DNA from: Actinomyces sp. UMB0138
GTDB taxonomy: Bacteria > Bacillota > Negativicutes > Veillonellales > Veillonellaceae
DNA length: 64,000 nucleotides
Assembly (NCBI RefSeq): GCF_002849225.1
Contig: NZ_PKMC01000002.1
Coordinates: forward strand, 372,001 to 436,000
Direction of reading: 5' to 3'
This document shows, one piece after another, positions 25,164 to 35,580 of this stretch (within the stretch, counting starts at the first letter, position 1; each line of letters opens with the position of its first letter). A program made the position numbers and the translations under genes. The notes below the pieces were generated by a model. That model had not been told where the DNA came from, ran no database searches, and saw only the letters and a list, made by a program, of their open reading frames with translations.

Positions 25164-26744
25164 CTACTTGCGGTTGCGCGGCCTCTTGCCTGCCAAATCC
25201 CACCAGTAGACAATCGCAATGACCAATGCGACGGCCAGAATAGATGCGGTTAGGACGTAGGCGGCGCTGATACCCATGGACCAGTCCCACTTCGAAGCGG
25301 TCTGCTGGTTGCCCACTACTGCGAAGAACACTGCCGTCATGACCGCGTTACCAATAGCGGTGGTAATGCGCTGTGCCGTCTGGGTAATGCCACCGGCAAT
25401 CCCGCCGTGCTCGACAGGTACGTCCAGCATCGCCTGCGTCTGGTTTGCAGCGCCCATAGCACCCTGCCCGAAGCCGAACAGCATGAGCGGGGCGCACATC
25501 CACCAGAACGAGGCTCCCGCGTTGACTGCCCAGACGGTGCCGATCAGGGTAATGACTCCTAGCAGCAGGAAGCTCAGAGCCAGAATCTGCACCTGGCGGC
25601 CAGACTTCAGAGCATGCTTGCCGGACCAGAGGGCGGCCAGCGCCGAGACGATAGCGTTCGGAATGCCGATGGAACCGGCAACCAAAGCCGACTGGCCCAA
25701 CCCGGCCTGCAGGTACATTGCAAAAATGACGAACAGCGATGTAGTGCCCAGGAACTGGGTGGCAGAAATGGCCGCACAGTAGCTGAAGGACTTCAGCTTG
25801 AACAGGGACAGATCAACCATGGGGAAGTGCCCGTGGCGCTTGTAGCGGTTCTCCCACCAAATCCACACGACGGTCAGGATGATCGCCAGCGGAATCAAAG
25901 ACCACATGAGCGGGTGCCCGTGGCTCATAAACGGAAGCATGATGCAAAGGACTGCCAAGGACAGAAGGACTATGCCAACCGGGTCCAGGTCAATCTTCTG
26001 GGTAGCCTGCGAGGCATTTGCCTGCTCGGCTGGAAGGTTAGTCTTCGACTCGGAGGCGTCAGATTTGACTTTCTTTGCTCCCATAAAGTGCCGCCGTTCC
26101 TTGCCGAAAGGCAGAAGGCGGAAGGCTGCGATTACGCCGATGATGCCCAGCGGAAGGTTGAACAGGAACGAAGAACGCCACCCGTTGGTAGGCCCCAAAG
26201 TTTCGATCAGGAAGCCTGCGAACAGTGGGCCAACGGCAACGGACGCGCCAATTACTAGGCCGAACATAGAAAAGGCGCGGGCGCGGGCCTGGCCCTGGAA
26301 ATACTGCTGAATAATGCCGGTTACCTGCGGGCTGAAGATGCCTGCAGCCATGCCCTGCAGCACGCGGAACACGTTCAGCATTACCGGACTAGTAGCAAAA
26401 CCGCACGCCGTACACGCGATGGTGAACAGCGCCAGGCCGATTGTGAACACGCCGGAACGGCCAAAAATGTCCCCCAATCGGCCTGACGGCACTAGGAAAA
26501 TTCCGAAGGAAAGGGCGTAGCCAGATAGCACCCACTGCAATGAGGTCTGGGAAGCCCTAAGAGCCGAGCCTATCGTCTCTAACGCCACATTCACCGAAGA
26601 CACCTGAATCAGCGACATGGCCAACGGAATGAGTAGAACTACCAGAATCAGATTGCGGTTATACACCCGATCTGACTCGGGGATGCGCACCCATTTCGGG
26701 TCATCCGGATTTGGGCGGTTGATGAAAGATGGCGATTGGGACAT
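25164..26744 (-). CDS. MFS transporter, DHA2 (EmrB/QacA-like) family
   Basis: 526 residues with about 14 predicted helices. SGYALSFGIFLVPSGRLGDIFGR is the helix 2-3 motif A region, and the GPLFAGFLIETLGPTNGWRSSFLFN stretch is motif C of drug/H+ antiporters. A charged loop of about 35 residues, rich in Lys, Asp and Ser, sits in the middle. Substrate unknown; export of a drug or metabolite is likely. It starts 11 bp after the ABC-class ATPase gene, so the two form an operon. GAGGAGC precedes the ATG. Confidence 0.85.
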   Translation of the reverse strand: MSQSPSFINRPNPDDPKWVRIPESDRVYNRNLILVVLLIPLAMSLIQVSSVNVALETIGSALRASQTSLQWVLSGYALSFGIFLVPSGRLGDIFGRSGVFTIGLALFTIACTACGFATSPVMLNVFRVLQGMAAGIFSPQVTGIIQQYFQGQARARAFSMFGLVIGASVAVGPLFAGFLIETLGPTNGWRSSFLFNLPLGIIGVIAAFRLLPFGKERRHFMGAKKVKSDASESKTNLPAEQANASQATQKIDLDPVGIVLLSLAVLCIMLPFMSHGHPLMWSLIPLAIILTVVWIWWENRYKRHGHFPMVDLSLFKLKSFSYCAAISATQFLGTTSLFVIFAMYLQAGLGQSALVAGSIGIPNAIVSALAALWSGKHALKSGRQVQILALSFLLLGVITLIGTVWAVNAGASFWWMCAPLMLFGFGQGAMGAANQTQAMLDVPVEHGGIAGGITQTAQRITTAIGNAVMTAVFFAVVGNQQTASKWDWSMGISAAYVLTASILAVALVIAIVYWWDLAGKRPRNRK

Positions 26745-26755
26745 ATGCTCCTCAG

Positions 26756-28498
26756 TTATTCTTCGTTCAGCCTTAGCCAGCGCATCCGGTTAGCGGCAGC
26801 GATTATGTCGATCGTGCGCGGCTCTGCTAGGAAGCCGGAGCGAGGTCGAAGGGCGTCAAGACCTCCGTTACTGTACTCCTTTTCCCACAGGTAGTCGACA
26901 GCCTCTTTCAGGGTTCGCTCGCCGTTGAAAACCTCGTCTTGCAGTTTGCGCAGCGACCACCCAATAGCATCGGCCTGACCTGCCTCAACGACCTGTTCGA
27001 GGGCAGTAATGTCGATGTCTTGGCGGTCTAGCGAGATGCGCGAGGTGTTGCCGCGCACCTTCGGGCCGCGATCGCCCTCGTAGGGGTTGGCCAGGGGCTT
27101 GCGAGCTGCGACTTCAGGGAAATCCAAGTCCGCAGCGGTCTGCCTGGGAGCATCCTGCACGATCTTCTTCGCCTTTTCGGTCACATCGGTGATCACGTAG
27201 TTGTCCATGCAAATGACCGTGTCAGCCCGATCTAGGTAGTCGCCGGAACCGCCCATAACCGCAATTGAGGAAACTCCCCGCCGTACCAGTCCGCGGATAC
27301 GGTCAACTAACGGGGTAATAGGCTCGCCCGAATCTGGTACCAGCTGTCGCATCCGCAAGTCGCGGATCATCAGGTTGGTAGCCGAAGTATCCTCGTCAAT
27401 CAGCAGGCAGTTGGAGCCCGCTTCGACGGCCTCGGCGATCGCAGCAGCCTGCGAAGTAGAACCGGAAGCATCTGGGGAAGTGAAACGGGAAGTGTCTCCG
27501 CCCGACGGCAGGTTAGAGATGAACGCGGAGACGTCCACGCCGGTAACTGCCCGGCCGTCCTCGGCACGCACAGCCACGGCCAGCGGCGTAGTGGCCACCA
27601 GCTCGCGTCCGTCACCGGGAATATGCGGGTACACGCCATTCATGAGGGCGTCCAATAGCGTCGACTTGCCGTGGTAGCCGCCGCCCACAATCAGGGTGAC
27701 ACCTGGGCGTAGCGCCAGGCCGCGGACCTTGCCGGCGTGCGGGAGCTCCACCTGCAGTGCCAAAGTCTCGGGAGCCTTAGTAGCCACCGCGTTTTCCATC
27801 GGGTGCTCGTCAACGCCGGAGGCGCGCGCCAGGATCGAATCGTCCGCAATGAAAGCCAGCAGATCCTTCTCCTTTAGAACCTGCTGCAGCGCGAACCAGT
27901 CTTCAACCGATTCCACGTGCTTCTTCAGCGCCGCCTCGTCTGCAACGGCCTCGTCGGAGGCGAAATCGATGGTGTCCAGCACCGAATCGGGGAGCGGGCC
28001 ATCCACCAGGTTTGCCATTGCGTGTCCCAGAATACGGCGTCCGCGTGCCGCGAACTGCACCTGGAAGCGCATCTGGATAGATCCGTCCTCGTTTACTGTT
28101 ACGGCGCCACGGTTCAGCACCGTCTGGCCGGTGTAAGCCACCCGCAGGTCGCGTTCCGGACGGATGCGGGCAGAAAAATCCCTGTGGAAGTAGTCGGCCG
28201 CCGCAAGGCGGGCATGCGCAGAAGCAGTAGCGAAGTCGGGAAGACCCGCGACCTCGGCCGGGATCTCGGCGCGCACGGTTGACGGTGGAGCGTACGGGTC
28301 AGATTGGACGCGCTCAATATGAAGAACGAAATCGCCGTAATCCCATGCGCCCACCAATTGCTTGTAGGCGCCATAGGAAGAACCGTCCATTTTGTGTAGA
28401 TGTTCAATCAGTTGGTCTGCGGTACCCCCGCCAAAGGGCTCGCGGCGTCCTTTGCCGTGATGGTTACCTTTTCCTCGTTTGCCGCGAAAATTATTCAT
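26756..28498 (-). CDS. Predicted ATPase of the ABC class (ABC_ATPase family)
   Basis: 580 residues from ATG 28498; GGAGG is only 1 bp from it, so a GTG at 28552 remains possible. After a glycine/lysine-rich head come LIEHLHKMDGSSYGAYKQLVG and YDFxLHxxRVQSDPYAPPS-like stretches, then GGGYHGKSTLLDAL (Walker A), a signature-like VSAFISNLPSGGDTSRF, and CLLIDEDTSATNLMIRD (Walker B). This is the soluble, non-transporter ABC-class ATPase family; its role is not known. It is co-transcribed with an MFS exporter. Confidence 0.8.
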   Translation of the reverse strand: MNNFRGKRGKGNHHGKGRREPFGGGTADQLIEHLHKMDGSSYGAYKQLVGAWDYGDFVLHIERVQSDPYAPPSTVRAEIPAEVAGLPDFATASAHARLAAADYFHRDFSARIRPERDLRVAYTGQTVLNRGAVTVNEDGSIQMRFQVQFAARGRRILGHAMANLVDGPLPDSVLDTIDFASDEAVADEAALKKHVESVEDWFALQQVLKEKDLLAFIADDSILARASGVDEHPMENAVATKAPETLALQVELPHAGKVRGLALRPGVTLIVGGGYHGKSTLLDALMNGVYPHIPGDGRELVATTPLAVAVRAEDGRAVTGVDVSAFISNLPSGGDTSRFTSPDASGSTSQAAAIAEAVEAGSNCLLIDEDTSATNLMIRDLRMRQLVPDSGEPITPLVDRIRGLVRRGVSSIAVMGGSGDYLDRADTVICMDNYVITDVTEKAKKIVQDAPRQTAADLDFPEVAARKPLANPYEGDRGPKVRGNTSRISLDRQDIDITALEQVVEAGQADAIGWSLRKLQDEVFNGERTLKEAVDYLWEKEYSNGGLDALRPRSGFLAEPRTIDIIAAANRMRWLRLNEE

Positions 28499-28679
28499 GC
28501 CTCCACAATAGGACAGCGGCACCAATCCCACCCGGTCGCAGTGTAAAGTCACAACATTTCTTATGCATTAGTGCAATTTTGTCTTCTTTTGCCAAAAAGC
28601 GAGGGCGGGCGCGCCACCGCCTTACAAACTAAGAAAGGAGTAGCTGCCACCACACAGGGTTGGCCGATATGGTTGTGCT

Positions 28680-29432
28680 ATGGCACGCATAAGCATTGAC
28701 GGGATCCGCTCGGCTACCCTCCAGATGGCCACTTCTATCACGGTGATAGCGCCAAACGAGCGCGACCTGGCCGAGGACGCACCCGCCCCCGGCAGAGTTG
28801 CCTACATGCTGCACGGCCTGAGCGGCGACCAGTCCATCTGGTCTACCTATGCGCCCGTGCAACGGTGGGCAGACAAATATAACGCACTGTTCGTGTTTGC
28901 CTCGGGCGAACGCTCATTTTGGACGAACGCGAAATATGGGTTGGCATGGGCGGACTGGGCCTTTACCGAAGTGCCCCAATACATAGAGGCGACGCTGGGG
29001 GCAGCTTCGCCCTCGCGCAGGATCGTGGCCGGCTTTTCTATGGGCGGGTATGGGGCCTTGAAAGCGGCCTTGGCTAAACCGGATTTCTACCGCGCGGCCA
29101 TCAGCCTGTCTGGAACCACCGACATTACCGAGGATGCCTTCCACTCCCGCCACCCGGACCTATACCGGAACGTGTTCGGCCTCGACGACGCGCGCGGGTC
29201 TGTCCACGATTTGCTGGCGCAGCTGAAGAAGGCAGACCCGGCGGCGCTGCCAAAACTGTGGGCTTGCTGCGGCACCGAAGATAGGCTGCTAGATATGAAT
29301 AGGCGTTTTGCCGCCCTCGCTAAAGAGCTTGGCGTGGCCTACGAATACACTGAAGGTAGTGGCGGACACGACTATGGCTACTGGAATCCGCAGATGGCAG
29401 CCGCGTTAGAATCAGTGGCACCTATCTGGTAG
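28680..29432 (+). CDS. Esterase D / S-formylglutathione hydrolase-like serine esterase
   Basis: 250 residues, alpha/beta hydrolase. The nucleophile is in GFSMGGYGALK (near residue 120), the oxyanion region is MLHGLSGDQSIW, and the late D-R-L-L-D and GGHDYGYWN give the acid and His. Close relatives are tributyrin esterase and FrmB-like proteins. It is 27 bp upstream of nrdF, yet no functional link is apparent. Confidence 0.85.
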   Translation: MARISIDGIRSATLQMATSITVIAPNERDLAEDAPAPGRVAYMLHGLSGDQSIWSTYAPVQRWADKYNALFVFASGERSFWTNAKYGLAWADWAFTEVPQYIEATLGAASPSRRIVAGFSMGGYGALKAALAKPDFYRAAISLSGTTDITEDAFHSRHPDLYRNVFGLDDARGSVHDLLAQLKKADPAALPKLWACCGTEDRLLDMNRRFAALAKELGVAYEYTEGSGGHDYGYWNPQMAAALESVAPIW

Positions 29433-29440
29433 TGGAATGA

Positions 29441-30424
<984 letters not shown>

Positions 30425-30445
30425 CCTTTCCGGAGCGGCGTTGTC

Positions 30446-30499
30446 AGCCCCCAAGTTTTTCCTAGCCCCTGTAGGGCGATCGGCAAGTGCTTGGGGGCT
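30446..30499 (+). terminator. Long-loop hairpin after nrdF
   Basis: AGCCCCCAAG (30446-30455) pairs with CTTGGGGGCT (30490-30499); the 34-base loop has its own CCTA/TAGG pairing. A T-rich tract follows shortly after. Confidence 0.65.
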
Positions 30500-30530
30500 T
30501 CCAACTTTTACCTGCCGGCCCAAAAGATTG

Positions 30531-30560
30531 TTGACTAGGCCGAATTCCCTTATAGATAAT
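30531..30560 (+). promoter_or_regulatory. Promoter of the 30617 membrane protein gene
   Basis: TTGACT (30531-30536) is followed by TAGATA (30553-30558, 16 bp) or GATAAT (30555-30560, 18 bp). Confidence 0.5.
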
Positions 30561-30616
30561 GGTTTCAAACAGGGCAAGGTTCAGTGAGGAACCGGAAAAA
30601 CCAAGGAGGGGCGCCC

Positions 30617-31096
30617 GTGTTTACCGAAGGATTTTTTGGTCGGGGAAAAACCCTGACAAGTTTCGCCGAGCGGCTGGATCTGGTCGCGCTGGTAGCTATA
30701 GAACTACTTTATGTGGGCACGGTGATGTGGCCCGAAAATGCGGTGTCGTGGCTGTGTCGCCCCCTGGCGCTCCTGATCGCAGCCACCGAAGTGACCTATT
30801 TCTTGGGTGCCTACCTGTTTCAGAGCAACCCTTCCTGGGGCCCGGTGCTGTGGGGCTGTCAGGGAATGCGAGTCATGAACGCCGGCCTTGCCCTGGGGGG
30901 AGTATGGGTGATTGCGAACGAGGACTGCGCTCGCGGCATCTTTGAGGCGCTGCGCCTGTATGACACCAAGATCGTACTGCCAGCTCTGGCCGAGCTGACC
31001 CTGTTTGTGCTATGCCTGTGTACCCTGCTAACTGCCGGCCGCCCGGTGTGGCAGTTTCCCCTGCCAGATGCCGATTACAGGCGGGGCGGAGCGTAG
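30617..31096 (+). CDS. Four-helix membrane protein of unknown function
   Basis: 159 residues from GTG 30617, which has AAGGAGG upstream; an ATG at 30584 in the same frame lacks such a site. Four hydrophobic segments: LVALVAIELLYVGTVMW, LALLIAATEVTYFLGAYLF, AGLALGGVWVIA and VLPALAELTLFVLCLCTLL. No family recognised. It has its own promoter and lies between nrdF and a convergent phosphatase. Confidence 0.7.
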   Translation: MFTEGFFGRGKTLTSFAERLDLVALVAIELLYVGTVMWPENAVSWLCRPLALLIAATEVTYFLGAYLFQSNPSWGPVLWGCQGMRVMNAGLALGGVWVIANEDCARGIFEALRLYDTKIVLPALAELTLFVLCLCTLLTAGRPVWQFPLPDADYRRGGA

Positions 31097-31173
31097 CCGG
31101 AATATGGTAGCCCGGCATGCCTGCCACGGCGGCACCATAGGGGCAAGCGCGGTCTCGGCGTTAGCGGGCAGTT

Positions 31174-31797
31174 TTACTGGTTGGTCACCTTGCGCACGTA
31201 GGAAACGATGTGCGGGCATATCTCTTCGACCGTTTGCATAGTCTGATCGAAATCGGCAGCGGTGCCATACCACGGGTCGGGCACGTCTAATTCGCGGCGC
31301 CGTAGCCACTGTGCGTCCCCCTCCGGTTCAGCGTCGGCGAAGGGGTCGCCCTCGCCCCGTTCAGCTGGGGAAACCGCAAGGTTAGGGTCAAAGCTGCGGA
31401 ACATTCGCAGGTCTACGCGGCCCGGCCCGGAAGCACCCGGGTAAGCCTCAAGCCCCGCCTCCCGCGCCAGCTGCTCAAGGCGGGCAAAGTGAGTGGACGT
31501 CATAGCCAGCACTAGATCCGAAGACGCAAACGTGTTCGCATCCAACTGGTGGGCCCGGTGCAACGGGGTTGGGTAGCCTGCCTGTCGCAGCGCTTTAGCT
31601 GCTCGCCGATCTATGGGGTTGCCGTGCTCCTCGTCGGAGATTCCCGAGGACGACACGATCACGCCCTGGGTGCCCGCGCTCCGCAGCTGGGTGTCGAGCA
31701 CAATTTGTGCCATTACGGAACGGCAGATGTTGCCCGTGCAAACCATTTCAATCCGGTATGGCCCTGAGGTATTCATAACCTCATTGTTACCCGACAT
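31174..31797 (-). CDS. Low-molecular-weight protein-tyrosine phosphatase
   Basis: 207 residues. VCTGNICRS is the P-loop (C-x5-R), and VPDPWYG carries the catalytic Asp. The chain is longer than the usual 150-160 residues because of an insert before the DPWYG motif. In actinobacteria such enzymes are cytosolic or secreted and remove phosphate from tyrosine. The start is uncertain: ATG 31797 sits 3 bp after TATATT (leaderless?) and ATG 31776 follows a GAGG. Confidence 0.88.
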   Translation of the reverse strand: MSGNNEVMNTSGPYRIEMVCTGNICRSVMAQIVLDTQLRSAGTQGVIVSSSGISDEEHGNPIDRRAAKALRQAGYPTPLHRAHQLDANTFASSDLVLAMTSTHFARLEQLAREAGLEAYPGASGPGRVDLRMFRSFDPNLAVSPAERGEGDPFADAEPEGDAQWLRRRELDVPDPWYGTAADFDQTMQTVEEICPHIVSYVRKVTNQ

Positions 31798-31868
31798 GCG
31801 AATATATGCATCCTGGCAGCTCGCGGAGACTATCCAGGCTAGGGGGGGCGAGCACAGAAACCGGGTGC

Positions 31869-32519
31869 CTACCCCTCCTGTTGTGCGCCAGTTTCCGCCT
31901 CGCGCCCAGCCTGCTGGGCTTTAGCAAGATCGGCTTGCAAATCCTGGCTCGCCTGAGGGGAAGCCGCATCGATCTTGGCAAGTTCTTCGTAGGCGCGAGC
32001 CAGCAGTGGCTTGAGCGGTTCCCGATCCCCACCAGTAGGAATGGTCATAAGCCCAACGGCGGTTTCGGGCAGCATCAGCATCAGCGTGCCGAACTCTAGG
32101 GCGCTCATGGCGTCAACCATTTCCCGCCACTGGTCGGGTTTGCCCAAAAGAGAAAAGTAGATCGCGTCAAAGCTAGGCAGAGAGGCACGGGCGGCCTCGT
32201 CGCCCTGCTCAAACTTTGCTGCCAGATCGTCGTGGATGTGCGCCATCAGATCGGTCAGATCCTTCTCGGATACGCCTAACGCCTGCATTGCGTTAGAAAC
32301 AATCATGGCTACCGCGATCGTTACACGTTGGGCGTCGGGAAGAAACACTTTCCCGTCCTCGACAAGGCTCAGGCTGTTTTGGCCCTGCAGACGCTCTTGC
32401 AATACGAGCAACGCTTTGCCCAGGTCAGTGCGGAGGTTAGCCATCTTAGGATCGCCTAGGTGAAGGGTGGAATTAGTATGGGCTGCCTCGCCGCCTTGAG
32501 GGGCATTATTAGAATTCAT
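31869..32519 (-). CDS. Uncharacterised soluble protein
   Basis: 216 residues from ATG 32519; the frame is open to 32555. No family recognised. A polar head is followed by a mainly helical body, with VTIAVAMIVSNAMQALGVSEKDLTDLMAHIHDDLAA-like segments, and a Gln/Ala/Glu-rich C-terminal tail of about 30 residues that could be a coiled coil. No signal peptide or membrane helix. It is divergent from metNIQ. Confidence 0.6.
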   Translation of the reverse strand: MNSNNAPQGGEAAHTNSTLHLGDPKMANLRTDLGKALLVLQERLQGQNSLSLVEDGKVFLPDAQRVTIAVAMIVSNAMQALGVSEKDLTDLMAHIHDDLAAKFEQGDEAARASLPSFDAIYFSLLGKPDQWREMVDAMSALEFGTLMLMLPETAVGLMTIPTGGDREPLKPLLARAYEELAKIDAASPQASQDLQADLAKAQQAGREAETGAQQEG

Positions 32520-32670
32520 GATTCTACTTTGCCACATAAGGCACTTTAAACACACAAGTCTGACCTCTCTAAGGTAAATGGCGGCAGTTAAGGGTGCAGG
32601 TGAGTGGGCTCACTTACTAAATACCAAGATGAGTTTGCGTGAAGATAGTAAGGGCCTTAAGCTCAAAACG

Positions 32671-32757
32671 GACCATCAAGAGTAGCGCAGAGACCTGGCT
32701 CGTACGCTGCAGCAACCCGCCATCGTGGTGAGGGTGCTTCCGCCAGGACCGATGGAA
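32671..32757 (+). promoter_or_regulatory. SAM riboswitch (SAM-I/SAM-IV type) controlling metNIQ
   Basis: Directly ahead of metN the RNA can form P1 from CCATC (32673-32677) and GATGG (32751-32755). Inside are AAGAG, a P2 arm (AGCG/CGCT with an inner GAG/CTC), the conserved GCAACC element, a P3 arm (CGCCA/TGGTG) and GGTGCTTCC. These match the SAM-I/SAM-IV core. P1 overlaps the metN ribosome site GGAAGG (32754-32759), so SAM binding should hide it and turn off translation of the methionine importer. Confidence 0.75.
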
Positions 32758-32765
32758 GGATGTGG

Positions 32766-33794
32766 ATGACGAATAACCCAACGGACGACTCGCCACTCAT
32801 TAAACTCAGCGATGTTACTAAGCGGTATCCGCGCCGCAAAGAAGAGGACGTAATTGCCCTCGACAACATCAACCTTTCCGTTCCTAAAGGGGACATTCAC
32901 GGCATCGTCGGACAGTCCGGTGCCGGTAAATCAACCCTGATCCGATGCCTGTGTGCGCTGGAAAAGCCGACGTCGGGATCAATTACCGTTGCTGGCAAAG
33001 ACCTGTCGAAGCTGCGTTCATCGGCATTGCGGCAGGCGCGACTAAACATCGGCATGGTGTTCCAGAACGCAAACCTGCTGGATTCGCGTACGGCCGCTGG
33101 CAACATCGGCTACGCCCTATCGCTTGCCGGAGTAAAATCCGGCAAAAGGCATGAGCGCGTCCAGGAAATGCTGGATCTGGTTGGCCTTTCCGCTCGCGGA
33201 TCCTCGTACCCCGCACAGCTGTCCGGCGGGCAACGGCAACGCGTCGGTATTGCCCGCGCCCTCGCTACCAACCCGCCCGTGCTGCTATGCGACGAGCCGA
33301 CTTCCGCCCTCGATAGTGAATCCACCAGGCAGATTCTGCAGCTGATCTCGGACGTGCGCGACCGCCTGGGCGTGACCGTCCTGATCATCACCCACGAAAT
33401 GGGTGTTGTCCGCGAAATCTGCGATTCGGTTACCATGCTGGAAAACGGCCAGGTAATTCAATCCGGACGTATCGAAGATGTCCTTGAAGACCCGCAGTCG
33501 CGACTGTCGCGCGAACTAGTGCCGCCGCCCTCGATAGAGGACGAGCCCGTGCTGAACGGGCAGTCTGCCGCAGTCGTCGACGTGGCATTTACCGCCCACC
33601 CGGGCGAACCTAAGGGATCGGCGGTCATGAGTGCCGCCGCCCGAATTGGAGCCGACATTGTTGCGGGCACTTTCGAAACCGTAGGGCAGACACAGGTAGG
33701 CCGATTAGCTCTAGCTGTGCCACCCAACCAAGTAAACGAAACCATTGCAGCCATGCGTAACGCAGGCACCAGCGCGGAAGTGAGGGACATCTAA
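32766..33794 (+). CDS. metN: Methionine ABC transporter, ATP-binding protein (MetN)
   Basis: 342 residues from ATG 32766, 6 bp after GGAAGG; an ATG at 32760 touches that site. GQSGAGKSTLIRCL is Walker A, LSGGQRQRVGIARAL the signature and LLCDEPTSALD Walker B. The last 80 residues form the NIL/ACT-like domain that senses methionine in MetN proteins. It overlaps metI by 1 bp. A SAM-type riboswitch is just upstream. Confidence 0.95.
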   Translation: MTNNPTDDSPLIKLSDVTKRYPRRKEEDVIALDNINLSVPKGDIHGIVGQSGAGKSTLIRCLCALEKPTSGSITVAGKDLSKLRSSALRQARLNIGMVFQNANLLDSRTAAGNIGYALSLAGVKSGKRHERVQEMLDLVGLSARGSSYPAQLSGGQRQRVGIARALATNPPVLLCDEPTSALDSESTRQILQLISDVRDRLGVTVLIITHEMGVVREICDSVTMLENGQVIQSGRIEDVLEDPQSRLSRELVPPPSIEDEPVLNGQSAAVVDVAFTAHPGEPKGSAVMSAAARIGADIVAGTFETVGQTQVGRLALAVPPNQVNETIAAMRNAGTSAEVRDI

Positions 33795-34480
33795 TGAACG
33801 CCTCCCTACTATCCGGCCTCACAGATATTCCCGTGATTCAGAGCGGTGAACTGTGGACGGCCACCTGGCAGACTTTGGCTATGACCGCAATCTCGTCGGT
33901 GCTCACCGTAATTGGCGGCGTCATCCTCGGCCTGGTGCTAGTTGGCACCGGCAAAGGGGGCCTGTTCCCGAACCGGGCAGTGAATCAAATCCTGGGTACA
34001 ATCGTGAACATTGGCAGATCTTTCCCATTTGTCATCCTGGTGGTGGCAATCATCCCGTTCACCAGGATGGTGGCCGGGACCTCGATCGGATGGAAAGCCG
34101 CGATCGTGCCGCTAACCGTGGGCGCAATTCCCTTCTTTGCGCGTCTTGTTGAATCAAACCTGCTGGGGATTGAACCCGGGAAGATTGAAGCGGCAAAAAT
34201 GATGGGAGCTTCCCGTCGGCAAATCATGTTCGACGTGCAGATCCGCGAAGCGCTGCCCGCCCTCATCCAATCAATTACCGTCACTGTCATCACCCTGATT
34301 GGCTACAGTGCCATCACCGGCATGCTGGGTGGGGACGGCCTAGGCTTCTTGGCTGTCTCCTACGGATATAACCGATTCGAAACCGACGTCATGATTCTGG
34401 CAGTGCTGGTAGTCATCGTCATAGTTGAAGTTATTCAGCTGATCGGTGACATGCTCAGCCGGCTAGTAGATCACCGCTAA
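33794..34480 (+). CDS. metI: Methionine ABC transporter permease (MetI)
   Basis: 228 residues with five to six membrane helices. The EAA loop is ESNLLGIEPGKIEAAKMMGA, and the conserved QSITVTVITLIGYSAITGM follows. It forms the channel dimer of the D/L-methionine importer. Start and metN stop share one base (TAATG). Confidence 0.95.
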   Translation: MNASLLSGLTDIPVIQSGELWTATWQTLAMTAISSVLTVIGGVILGLVLVGTGKGGLFPNRAVNQILGTIVNIGRSFPFVILVVAIIPFTRMVAGTSIGWKAAIVPLTVGAIPFFARLVESNLLGIEPGKIEAAKMMGASRRQIMFDVQIREALPALIQSITVTVITLIGYSAITGMLGGDGLGFLAVSYGYNRFETDVMILAVLVVIVIVEVIQLIGDMLSRLVDHR

Positions 34481-34564
34481 GGCTCTACTAGTCGGGCCCT
34501 AGCGCCTTAGCTGACAACACTTAGACTTTCGGACTCTTTATATTCCCAAGAAAGAAGCAAAATC

Positions 34565-35404
34565 GTGAAAATTCGCAACATCCTAGCAGCAACCACCGCC
34601 CTCGTAACCGCCGTAGCACTGACCGGCTGCGGCTCCTCTAACAGCGGCCAGGAAGGCAAATCTGCTTCCGGCAAGTCTGACACAATTGTGGTGGCAGCCT
34701 CGCCCACCCCGCACGCCCAGATCCTAAAGTTCTTGAACAAGGAAGTCGCCCCCAAGCACGGCTACAAGATTGACATCAAGGAATTTAACGACTACGTCCA
34801 GCCGAACGAAGCGTTGAAAACCCACGAGGTGGATGCCAACTACTTCCAGACTATTCCTTTCCTGAACAACGAATCTAAGCAGCGCGGCTACAAGTTCGAG
34901 CCGGGCGAATCCGTTCACCTAGAGCCGGTGGGCATCTTCTCGAAGAAGGTCAAGAACGTAAACGACCTGAAGGAAGGCGACAAGGTAGGCATCATTCAGG
35001 ACGTCACCAACCAGGACCGTGCTCTACGCCTGCTGGGCGCGCAGGGACTAATCAAGCTACCCAAGAAGCAGAACCTGGCAGTTGCCGACGTGAAGAATTC
35101 CAAGGAATTCAACCCGAAGGGGCTAGTATTCCAGGAAGTAGACGGCCCGCAGCTGGTTCGTTCCTTGGCAGACGTTGACATTGCCGTCATCAACGGCAAC
35201 TACGCACAGGCTGGCGGTCTGAAGCAGTCCGAGGCTATTGCACTAGAATCCACCGAAAACAACCCGGCTACCAACCTGCTGGTGTGGCGTAAGGGAGAGA
35301 AGAGCGAACTAGTCAAGAAGCTAGAGAAGGACCTGCACTCCAAGGAGGTCAAGGACTTCATCGAAAAGACCTGGCCTGACAAGTCTGTCATCCCCGCTTT
35401 CTAA
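34565..35404 (+). CDS. metQ: Methionine-binding lipoprotein (MetQ, NlpA family)
   Basis: 279 residues. A signal peptide ends in the lipobox ALTGC (Cys near residue 21). The mature part has ASPTPHAQIL, NDYVQPNEAL and TIPFLNN, typical of MetQ. The lipoprotein delivers methionine to MetNI. It follows metI after 84 bp and ends at a strong terminator. Confidence 0.95.
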   Translation: MKIRNILAATTALVTAVALTGCGSSNSGQEGKSASGKSDTIVVAASPTPHAQILKFLNKEVAPKHGYKIDIKEFNDYVQPNEALKTHEVDANYFQTIPFLNNESKQRGYKFEPGESVHLEPVGIFSKKVKNVNDLKEGDKVGIIQDVTNQDRALRLLGAQGLIKLPKKQNLAVADVKNSKEFNPKGLVFQEVDGPQLVRSLADVDIAVINGNYAQAGGLKQSEAIALESTENNPATNLLVWRKGEKSELVKKLEKDLHSKEVKDFIEKTWPDKSVIPAF

Positions 35405-35440
35405 GCTGAGCTGACGCAGGCGCTAGTGCCGCGCAGCGGA

Positions 35441-35469
35441 CCCCCACCGGTTTTGCCGGTGGGGGTTTT
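35441..35469 (+). terminator. Terminator of the metNIQ operon
   Basis: CCCCCACCGG (35441-35450) pairs with CCGGTGGGGG (35456-35465), followed by TTTT. Confidence 0.92.
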
Positions 35470-35580
35470 CCATTTCTTGAGGGCGGGGCGGCGCTCTGGT
35501 GTGTCGCAGTGGCGGAAGGGATCCATCCAACTTTTGTGCTGTCCAGAGTAGCTTTGCCTTTGGGCCGGTAGGGTAGGGGT

